DNA of 64,000 nucleotides. It comes from Brevundimonas subvibrioides (GTDB lineage Bacteria; Pseudomonadota; Alphaproteobacteria; Caulobacterales; Caulobacteraceae). The DNA is taken from NCBI GenBank assembly GCA_002280475.1, contig NCEB01000007.1, positions 1-64,000 on the forward strand, in the 5' to 3' direction. A program made the translations under genes and the position numbers. Under the pieces are notes generated by a model. The model made no database searches. It had not been told where the DNA came from and saw only the letters and a program-made list of their open reading frames with translations. Shown piece after piece: positions 33,949 to 41,345 of this stretch. Position 1 is the stretch's first letter, and the number at the start of each line of letters is the position of its first letter.

Positions 33949-34455
33949 TCACCCCTCCACCCCCAGCCGCGCCAGGATCGCCGCCAGCGCCGCCTCCTGC
34001 TGCGGCGTCCGCCCGCCGGCCGAGCCCTCCCCCTCGACCTCCCCCAAGACCCGATCGAGCCGGATCATCAGCGCCGCCAGCCGCCCATAGGCATAGGCCC
34101 GCGCCGGATGCCCGTCCCTCAGCATCCCGACCGTGGTCCGCACCGCGGCCCGCGTCGCCGCCGCCAGGTCCGCGTCGGCCTTCAGCGCCCGCACCGCCGC
34201 GTCCGCCGGCGCGCCCGAGATCGCCCGCGCCCTGGCGTCCGCCGCCTCCGGCGTCATCGGCGGCTTCTCCGCCCCCAGGTCGCGGCGCAGCCAGCCCTCA
34301 TCGCCCGCCCGCGCATAGATCTTCCGCTCCGAACAGCCATAGTCGGCGGCTATGCATTTCGCCGTCGCCCCGGCCACATAAAGGGCCTTGATCTCGGCCC
34401 ACTCATCGGGGGTGTGATGCTTGTGCGGACGTCGGTTCAGCGGCGCTTCGGTCAT
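33949..34455 (-). CDS. Small terminase-like HTH protein (GTA/prophage type)
   Basis: 168 residues from ATG 34455 (MTEAPLNRRPHKHHTPDEWA). Helix-turn-helix near residues 20-50: IKALYVAGATAKCIAADYGC then SERKIYARAGDEGWLRRDLG, which resembles small-terminase and phage DNA-binding proteins that start packaging. The rest is Ala/Arg-rich helix (AVRTTVGMLRDGHPARAYAYGRLAALM). It lies directly upstream of the broken large terminase, the expected order. No other packaging or capsid genes accompany it, so it is probably a non-functional relic even though the frame is intact. Confidence 0.7.
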   Translation of the reverse strand: MTEAPLNRRPHKHHTPDEWAEIKALYVAGATAKCIAADYGCSERKIYARAGDEGWLRRDLGAEKPPMTPEAADARARAISGAPADAAVRALKADADLAAATRAAVRTTVGMLRDGHPARAYAYGRLAALMIRLDRVLGEVEGEGSAGGRTPQQEAALAAILARLGVEG

Positions 34456-34816
34456 GGCCGCATTGTACGGGGGCGGCGACCCAGGCCGCGCTCGCCGCGC
34501 CTCGATCGCCCCGGCCCTTGATCGCCGGGGTGTTTTCGTCCCGTTCGCGGATGACACAGGATTTCACCCGTCATCCCCCCGCGCCGGGGTGTCACCCCCG
34601 CCGCGTCATCGGCCGCGAGGGGGGCATCCCTCCGCACGGCTGAGGCCGACTTTGCCGGAGCCTCCCGAGCGGGAGCGCGCCCAACGTCGTTATTGAACTT
34701 TTCATGCGCCCGACGCATATAAACGGTGCAAAGTCCTTCCTGTGTCCCGAACTGTCGCCGTATGGCGTGCGTGTCCCGGTTCCGCCGGGACTAGGGGCCG
34801 GGAAGGCAACCCTCTT
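34456..34816. other. Intergenic region, no gene seen
   Basis: 361 bases between the small-terminase gene and the DUF3800 gene, both on the minus strand. It holds short hairpins, such as GGATGAC/GTCATCC near 34550-34576 and GGGGTG/CACCCC beside it, and a less GC-rich patch around 34690-34740 that could carry the promoter of the small-terminase gene. Open frames here lack family resemblance and have no ribosome binding site. Confidence 0.5.
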
Positions 34817-35428
34817 TCACCGAAACGTCCACACATCGTCCAGGCGCGGCCTCAGCATGTCGCGCCAGCGATGGGCGTCGCGCCGATCCGTCCGGAACGA
34901 TCGGTGCACCGCCCCCGCGCACATGTCGGCCAGCTGGATCAGCGGATCGGTCCTGGAATCCGAGAACCGACAGTCCCGCACCGCCCCCTCGCGCATCTTC
35001 TTCCTGACGGCGGTCGATAGCTTCTTGCGGAACTCGCGGTCGCCCGACCCGTCGATGATGACCTTGGCGTCGCTCAGTCGCCCGCCGTCATTACGGAGCA
35101 TCTGTTTGACGAAGAACTCATAGAAGCTCTCCTTGTCCGACCTCAGGTGGTCGGAGCGGATCACATCCTTCTGCACCACGATGGCCCGCACGCGGAACGG
35201 CCCCGCTGCCACGGCCCGAAAGAACCGGTCGCGCACATCCGTCCGGGTCTTGGAGAATTTGAACTCGCCCTTGTGGATCAGCCGCGCCGCCGACCCCTCG
35301 ATGAGCCGGCGGGTGAAGGCCGCATCCTCCGCGTCCTCGAAGATGACCATCGCCGCCACGAACACCGGCGACGACCCCTGCTCCACCCGAAAGCCTGCGT
35401 CCCCGCTCTCGTCGATGTAGACCAGCAT
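34817..35428 (-). CDS. DUF3800 domain protein
   Basis: 203 residues from ATG 35428, chosen over the TTG at 35431 because GGAGG lies ten bases upstream. It begins MLVYIDESGDAGF, the signature acidic motif of DUF3800, and has KVIIDGSGDREFRKKL and a C-terminal DPLIQLADMCAGAVHRSF, both family-typical. The acidic residues suggest an RNase H-like metal-dependent nuclease fold (family inference). DUF3800 genes are frequent on mobile and defence islands. It diverges from the HTH-CHAT operon across a 375-base AT-rich gap, so it may be part of the same island but not the same transcript. Confidence 0.85.
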   Translation of the reverse strand: MLVYIDESGDAGFRVEQGSSPVFVAAMVIFEDAEDAAFTRRLIEGSAARLIHKGEFKFSKTRTDVRDRFFRAVAAGPFRVRAIVVQKDVIRSDHLRSDKESFYEFFVKQMLRNDGGRLSDAKVIIDGSGDREFRKKLSTAVRKKMREGAVRDCRFSDSRTDPLIQLADMCAGAVHRSFRTDRRDAHRWRDMLRPRLDDVWTFR

Positions 35429-35431
35429 CAA

Positions 35432-35803
35432 GCAGCCTCCGTCACCGACGCGATCGGTTGGTCATCGCTTCCAAGCTGGTGGGGCACAACCAATAAGCAG
35501 GATATCGCACGAGCGCGGGATACGGGAGCCGATGTTTCCTTTTTGTACTCAATGACTTGCTGCTCTAATTTCCAGGTTCACGCTCATCAGGTAGCCCCCT
35601 CTTCTATTCACACGCCTACCAAATTACTTTTCTTGTTAGGCGTTGGACGGCAAGTGGAGCTGGAAAACAGCCGTTAAACCCTGAAAGATCAATCTCAATG
35701 AGTCGAGAACTCTGATCGCTCAGATTGACTAATTTCTTGAAAGGGATATTTATCGTGAATAGCACTTGATTCTTGTTAGCGCCAGAAAGGGCAGGGCGAG
35801 CTT
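35432..35803. promoter_or_regulatory. AT-rich intergenic region with a candidate promoter for the HTH-CHAT operon
   Basis: 372 bases without a gene, clearly richer in A+T than the rest of the window. TTGAAA at 35737-35742 with 17 bases to TAGCAC (35760-35765) is a possible sigma-70-type promoter, though the -10 is poor. ACGCCTA (35612-35618) and TAGGCGT (35637-35643) form a 7-bp inverted repeat that may be an operator. A purine-rich AAAGGGCAGGG precedes the first ATG at 35804. Confidence 0.35.
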
Positions 35804-36115
35804 ATGGGGACGCAAGAGACATACCTCCGAGCCATTCTGGCGACGGTAGCCCGGCAAACTTTCTCACCCGCTAGAATTCTTGAAATCATCAATGCTGGTG
35901 AGAAGCAGCAGCGCGCCTTCAACCTTTGCGACGGCAGCAAATCGCAGGCCGAAATCGTGAAAGAACTCGGTCTGGATCCAAGCAACTTCAGCAAGACCAT
36001 CGGCCGGTGGATCGATGAGGGCATCGTGATCCGCGTGGGGGAGAACCGTGAGGCGCGCCCCTTGCACGTGTACCCACTGCCCGAAGCCCTCATCAAAAAG
36101 GATTCGAAAAAATGA
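35804..36115 (+). CDS. Winged-helix DNA-binding protein, first gene of the HTH-CHAT operon
   Basis: 103 residues. An N-terminal helix (TYLRAILATVARQTFSPARI) precedes a winged-helix/MarR-like core: QRAFNLCDGSKSQAEIVKEL, then GLDPSNFSKTIGRWIDEGIV and a basic wing and tail. It probably binds DNA and may autoregulate the operon. It has no signal peptide or TM. ATGA overlap (four bases) with the next gene. Codon use and lower GC differ from surrounding chromosomal genes, suggesting transfer. No specific family named; confident only about the HTH. Confidence 0.75.
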   Translation: MGTQETYLRAILATVARQTFSPARILEIINAGEKQQRAFNLCDGSKSQAEIVKELGLDPSNFSKTIGRWIDEGIVIRVGENREARPLHVYPLPEALIKKDSKK

Positions 36116-36354
36116 GCGCGCCAGACCTGTTGGCGGCGCTGAACGACAAGATGGACACCCTGATCAAAATACAAGCCGCGCTTGCGGTCAAAGGGATGGC
36201 CACTCAGCGCGACAAGATCGTCTTCCTTTACGGCGCGGGTCTCGGGCCGACCTACATCGCTAACTTTCTGGGTACGACTCCCAAGACGGTGAGCGTCGCC
36301 ATGGCGAAGCACAAAAAAGCTTTGTCCGGAAAGGGAGAGGCTGGAGATGAGTGA
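36112..36354 (+). CDS. Mini helix-turn-helix protein A (80 residues)
   Basis: N-terminal amphipathic helix LNDKMDTLIKIQAALAVKGM, then a sigma-region-4-like HTH: KIVFLYGAGLGPTYIANFLG followed by TTPKTVSVAMAKHKK, and a short charged tail. The helix ahead of the HTH could dimerise it. An ungapped hand alignment with the next protein gives about 28 identical positions out of 60, so they are tandem paralogues. The stop overlaps the next start by eight bases, so translation is probably coupled. No catalytic motif; likely a DNA-binding or adaptor subunit. Confidence 0.75.
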   Translation: MSAPDLLAALNDKMDTLIKIQAALAVKGMATQRDKIVFLYGAGLGPTYIANFLGTTPKTVSVAMAKHKKALSGKGEAGDE

Positions 36355-36571
36355 CGCTAACCACGAAGAGCTCATGAGCGTTCTACGCACGCTTGTGAAA
36401 ATCCAATCCCTGTCCGCAGTGCGCCACCTCGCGACGAAGAAGGAGAAAATCCTCTTCCTTTCCGAGGCCGGGCTAGAGCCCAAAGAGGTCGCGCCGATTG
36501 TAGGCACGACGCCTGCTGCGGTGAGCCAAGCGATTTACGCCGCGAAGAAGCAGCCCGGAAAGGAAGCCTAG
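36347..36571 (+). CDS. Mini helix-turn-helix protein B (74 residues), paralogue of A
   Basis: Same plan as its neighbour: helix LMSVLRTLVKIQSLSAVRHL, then HTH KILFLSEAGLEPKEVAPIVG and TTPAAVSQAIYAAKKQ. The recognition-helix residues differ from protein A (AAVSQAIY against KTVSVAMA), so the two may recognise different sites or form a heterodimer. Its TAG is followed directly by the ATG of the next gene with no gap. Confidence 0.75.
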   Translation: MSDANHEELMSVLRTLVKIQSLSAVRHLATKKEKILFLSEAGLEPKEVAPIVGTTPAAVSQAIYAAKKQPGKEA

Positions 36572-36772
36572 ATGGCCAAGGACAAAGATGAAGTCGCTGA
36601 AGAGCTTCGCTCCATTAAAATTCTGATGATTCTCCAACTGCTGCGTCAAGGCGTGAAACAGGGTCAGATCGCATCTTCTCTTGGTATCAGCGATGCAACA
36701 ATGAGCCGGATGCTGCCCACAGGCCTCTCAAAGGCCTTGTCTAAATCGAACCCTTCGGAGGCGGCCGGGTGA
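36572..36772 (+). CDS. Mini helix-turn-helix protein C (66 residues)
   Basis: Short N-terminal helix (EVAEELRSIKILMILQLLRQ) then a compact HTH, GVKQGQIASSLGISDATMSR, and a Lys/Ser tail. It resembles protein D more than A or B (QIASSLGIS against KIGDALGIS, SRM in both). It has no other domain. Stop TGA at 36770-36772 shares one base with the ATG of the next gene. Confidence 0.7.
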   Translation: MAKDKDEVAEELRSIKILMILQLLRQGVKQGQIASSLGISDATMSRMLPTGLSKALSKSNPSEAAG

Positions 36773-36960
36773 TGGAGGACACTCTCAAAAAGATATTGGC
36801 CGAACTCGAGATGATCAGAAAAATCAAAATGATCGAGCTCGCCGAACGCGGCCACTCCCAATCAAAAATTGGCGATGCCTTAGGCATAAGCCAAGCCAGC
36901 GTTAGCCGCATGATGGCTGGCAAGAAGACGGCGGGCACCAAAGATAAGTTGGAAAAATAA
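36772..36960 (+). CDS. Mini helix-turn-helix protein D (62 residues)
   Basis: ATG 36772 or GTG 36769 as start; GGAGG at 36757-36761 serves either. Helix TLKKILAELEMIRKIKMIEL, then HTH ERGHSQSKIGDALGISQASV followed by SRMMAGKK, a Cro/resolvase-like helix pair. Related to protein C: 12 of 33 core positions identical in a hand alignment. Ends TAA, whose last base starts the CHAT protein ATG (TAATG). Confidence 0.72.
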   Translation: MEDTLKKILAELEMIRKIKMIELAERGHSQSKIGDALGISQASVSRMMAGKKTAGTKDKLEK

Positions 36961-38018
36961 TGAGCAGGCAAACCTCCGTCATCAGCGCCTCGGGTGACTA
37001 CGAGGAAATCATTCTTCAGATGGCGAAGCATCTCGGGCGCGGTAAAAATCGTCGCGATGTGTTCAATCTAATTTATGGACGAGGGTCGAAGCCACGATCC
37101 AAAAAACAAGTCGCAGATCAACTTGGAAGGACCGGCAACACGCAAGTTATTCAAGATGCTCTTGATGAACTTGCCAAACACCACTTGGTCGTTCGCACAG
37201 AAAACGGGGGCCAGGTTAAAGACGGCAGCCGTTACCTATACGGAAAAGCAGAGTTCGTTCGCGCAAACCGCGACTCAATTCTAAGATTCGCAGATAATCC
37301 CAACGCGGCGAAGAGGGTTGCTACAAAGAGACGCCCGGCGTTCGACGTGGCCGTTTCCTTTGTGAAGCCGGCACCTCAGCGGGCGAGAGCGTCAGGGACA
37401 AAAGCAACTCGCAGTTCGAAGGTGGCCAAGCTCAAAATTGCGCTGCTGATGACAAATCCAGACAGCTTGGCCTCGCTACAAACTGGTGTGGAGGCACGCT
37501 ATATCGACGAAAGTATTCGACTTAGTCCACGGGCTAGTGAGGTCGAACTAAAAGTGGTGCCTGCACCAACACTGACCTCGTTGCTTGATACTCTGAACTC
37601 ATACCGCCCAAGCGTGCTCCATTTTTCTGGTCACGGCGGCGGCCGGGCGTTAGTTTTCGACAATCAGAAAGCCGGTGAAGACGGCGGAACTGTTTTGGAT
37701 TTCGACATGATCGCCCAAGTCCTTGGGGCGACGCGAGCCAACCCCGAACTGCTTGTGCTCGTCGCATGCGACACCTTGGATGGCGCTGAGCGCTTCCTCG
37801 ATGAGGTTCCGGTTGTGATAGCCATGGCAGACTCAATCGGCGACGAGGCGGCCTGCGAATTTTCAGCTCAGTTCTACCGCACGCTGAGCACCGGGGAGAC
37901 CATCTCCAACTCCCTGGCCCAAGCGAAGATCGTTCTCAAATCCAAGGGGTATGGGGACGCCGATTTGCCTACCTTTTTGGTTCGCAAAGGAAGTACCGCG
38001 GCTAAGAGCTTGCTCTAG
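36960..38018 (+). CDS. HTH-CHAT protein: caspase-like protease effector
   Basis: 352 residues. N-terminal part (about 27-105): RRDVFNLIYGRGSKPRSKKQ and VADQLGRTGNTQVIQDALDE then LAKHHLVVRTENGG, a winged-helix-like module like those of its operon mates. A basic Ala/Lys-rich linker spans 118-157. CHAT domain 158-345: LKIALLMTNPDSLASLQTGV start, catalytic His225 in VLHFSGHGGG, catalytic Cys270 in LLVLVACDTLDGAERF. The dyad is intact, so a cysteine protease is expected. CHAT proteases act as effectors in bacterial conflict systems; here it is the last gene of a six-gene stack. Target unknown. Confidence 0.9.
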   Translation: MSRQTSVISASGDYEEIILQMAKHLGRGKNRRDVFNLIYGRGSKPRSKKQVADQLGRTGNTQVIQDALDELAKHHLVVRTENGGQVKDGSRYLYGKAEFVRANRDSILRFADNPNAAKRVATKRRPAFDVAVSFVKPAPQRARASGTKATRSSKVAKLKIALLMTNPDSLASLQTGVEARYIDESIRLSPRASEVELKVVPAPTLTSLLDTLNSYRPSVLHFSGHGGGRALVFDNQKAGEDGGTVLDFDMIAQVLGATRANPELLVLVACDTLDGAERFLDEVPVVIAMADSIGDEAACEFSAQFYRTLSTGETISNSLAQAKIVLKSKGYGDADLPTFLVRKGSTAAKSLL

Positions 38019-38021
38019 GCT

Positions 38022-38318
38022 CTACTGATCGAACAAGTCTCGCGTTTGATCATCCCTGCTTTTCGGTATGCCTTCGCCACGGTGAAGGCACGGGTGCTTC
38101 GTGCGGCTCAGGCCCTTGCCGCCCTCAAAATGAGCCCATCCGCCGTTGGGCATATGAACGCTAAGGATTTTTGCGCCGCAGTATGGGCAAGGACGCCGAT
38201 AGGACGAACGCTTGGTGGCGTCTCCCTCGTAAAGAACGGGCACCCAGCATTCTCGTACGACCGTCGATCCTCCATTTGGAAGATGTCTCGTATGAGCGCG
38301 TCTTTTTACCCAGCGCAA
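38022..38318 (-). CDS. Small zinc-ribbon-like protein
   Basis: 98 residues if TTG 38318 is the start, which has GGAGAG six bases upstream; the frame extends further upstream without a good start. Metal-binding pattern: RPCPYCGAKILSVHMPNGGW (CPYC plus His), then AHFEGGKGL and KHPCLHRGEG (Cys and His), consistent with a zinc ribbon. Basic overall. Convergent with the CHAT gene, 3 bases apart, and AT-richer than groEL behind it, so it probably arrived with the island. Function unknown. Confidence 0.6.
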   Translation of the reverse strand: MRWVKRRAHTRHLPNGGSTVVRECWVPVLYEGDATKRSSYRRPCPYCGAKILSVHMPNGGWAHFEGGKGLSRTKHPCLHRGEGIPKSRDDQTRDLFDQ

Positions 38319-38430
38319 AGCTTCTCTCCGGCCTGAAGCGGGCGATTCGCAGTTGGAGGGAGAATCTGCTCGGCAGGTGGTCTTGTCGAATCTGAGGATG
38401 TGCAAGCATTTGCAAAACTGACCGGCGCCA

Positions 38431-38463
38431 AGAAAAAGGGCGGGCCCGTCTCCGGACCCGCCC
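38431..38463 (-). terminator. Rho-independent terminator of groESL
   Basis: GGGCGGGCCCG and CGGACCCGCCC (38438-38463) form an 11-bp stem with one mismatch and a 4-base loop. On the minus strand it is followed by TTTTTCT. It lies about 50 bases past the groEL stop. Confidence 0.85.
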
Positions 38464-38511
38464 TCGCTGTAGGCTGACTTCCCGAGGCGAGCTCTGCTCG
38501 CCTCGAAGTGA

Positions 38512-40209
<1,698 letters not shown>

Positions 40210-40497
40210 TTAGGACAGCACGCCCAGGACGTCGGATTCCTTCATGATGATCAGGTCGTCGCCTTCCAGCTTGACCTCGGTGCCCGACCACTTGCCGAAC
40301 AGGATGCGGTCGCCGGCCTTCAGCTCCAGGGCGTTGACCTTGCCGGTCTCGTCGCGCAGTCCCGGTCCGACCGAGATCACTTCGCCTTCCTGGGGCTTTT
40401 CCTTGGCGGTGTCGGGGATGATGATCCCGCCCTTGGTCTTGGATTCTTCTTCCACGCGCTTGACCAGCACGCGATCGCCGAGAGGACGAAACGCCAT
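40210..40497 (-). CDS. groES: Co-chaperonin GroES
   Basis: 95 residues: [20 protein letters not shown], mobile loop [20 protein letters not shown] and [20 protein letters not shown]. It caps GroEL. Transcribed with groEL from the CIRCE-containing promoter at 40557-40621. Confidence 0.97.
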   Translation of the reverse strand: MAFRPLGDRVLVKRVEEESKTKGGIIIPDTAKEKPQEGEVISVGPGLRDETGKVNALELKAGDRILFGKWSGTEVKLEGDDLIIMKESDVLGVLS

Positions 40498-40556
40498 CTG
40501 TGAGTTCTCCGATGAGCTTTCTGAAACGGTTCCGTCAGCACCAGGGAGCGCGCTTC

Positions 40557-40621
40557 TTGGCAGCCGCCACCCCCGAGTGCTAACGCGCGGCTCAAATAGG
40601 GCTGCCCCCCGACAGCGTCAA
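40557..40621 (-). promoter_or_regulatory. CIRCE operator and promoter of groESL
   Basis: On the minus strand TTGACG (40616-40621), 17 bases, TATTTG (40593-40598), then TTAGCACTC (40575-40583), nine bases and GGCTGCCAA (40557-40565). The first arm matches the CIRCE consensus TTAGCACTC exactly; the second matches GAGTGCTAA at six of nine positions. The N9 spacing is exact. HrcA repression is expected. Confidence 0.85.
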
Positions 40622-40763
40622 GGCCGCGCCAGCCCGATGAACGGCAGATGAACGGATTCCTGACCCGGTCGTTCAGCTTGGTCGTCACAGACTGGATTTC
40701 GTCAGTCGCCGTTCGCCCGGACACCGGTCAGGGTGGCGGTCGGGAAAGCCTGGAGGGGCCGCC

Positions 40764-41333
40764 ATGAAGATCAATCGCCTGTTCGTCGCCGGGGCCGCCG
40801 CCCTTGTCCTGTCGTCCGGTCTCGCGGCCGTCGCCGCCCCGGCCGAGGCGCAGGCCTACTATGACCGGCGTGGCTACGACCGGCACGACCGCGACGACGA
40901 CGACGCGGCCGAAAACGCGATCATCGGTGCCGTCGTCGGCGGCCTGGCCGGTGCGATCATCGGCGAGGGCGACGGCCGCTATGTCGCGGGTGGGGCTCTC
41001 GCAGGTGCCGCCCTGGGGGCCGCGGCGTCCGACGACGATCGTCGCCGCTACGGCGGTTACGGCTACGGCGGCTCGTCCTACGGCTACAGCTACGGCCCGA
41101 GCTACAGCAGCTACGGAGGCTATCAGGGCTATCGCTCGGACTGCGACTACCGCCGCGACGGTCGCTGCTGGCGAAACCGCGGCCACTGGGAGCGCGAGAA
41201 CGGCATCAATGCCCGTGACGGCTATGACCGCCGCGAACGGGCGATCCTGCGCGACGACCGTCGCGACCGCCGCGATGATCGCCGTGACCGTCGTGACGAT
41301 CGGCGCGACGACCGGCGCTGGCGCAACTACTGA
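40764..41333 (+). CDS. Secreted Gly-zipper, Tyr/Asp/Arg-rich protein
   Basis: 189 residues. Signal peptide MKINRLFVAGAAALVLSSGL ending AEAQA. A glycine-zipper segment (AIIGAVVGGLAGAIIGEGDG, then AGGALAGAALGAAAS) may insert in a membrane. Next is a Gly/Tyr-rich run (GGYGYGGSSYGYSYGPSYSS) and a DRRDRRDD-type repeated C-terminal tail. A small Cys pair (CDYRRDGRC) may form a disulfide. Family: glycine-zipper 2TM-like; exact function unknown, possibly an envelope structural protein. Confidence 0.7.
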   Translation: MKINRLFVAGAAALVLSSGLAAVAAPAEAQAYYDRRGYDRHDRDDDDAAENAIIGAVVGGLAGAIIGEGDGRYVAGGALAGAALGAAASDDDRRRYGGYGYGGSSYGYSYGPSYSSYGGYQGYRSDCDYRRDGRCWRNRGHWERENGINARDGYDRRERAILRDDRRDRRDDRRDRRDDRRDDRRWRNY

Positions 41334-41345
41334 TCCGGCCGGGCC

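Noticed and set aside
34452..34718. 88-codon minus-strand frame overlapping the start of the small-terminase gene
   Set aside because: No family resemblance, low-complexity Arg/Gly sequence at the C-terminal half and no convincing ribosome binding site.
35612..35643. Integron attC-like hairpin (GCCTACC ... GTTAGGC) ahead of the HTH operon
   Set aside because: The right core fits GTTRRRY, but the whole site is only about 30 bases, far below attC length, the left core has a mismatch, and no integrase or second site is seen.
40764..41333. DNA repeat in the DRRDRRDD tail as a possible phase-variable tract
   Set aside because: The underlying codons vary between units and the repeat is imperfect, so slippage is unlikely; better explained as a low-complexity protein tail.
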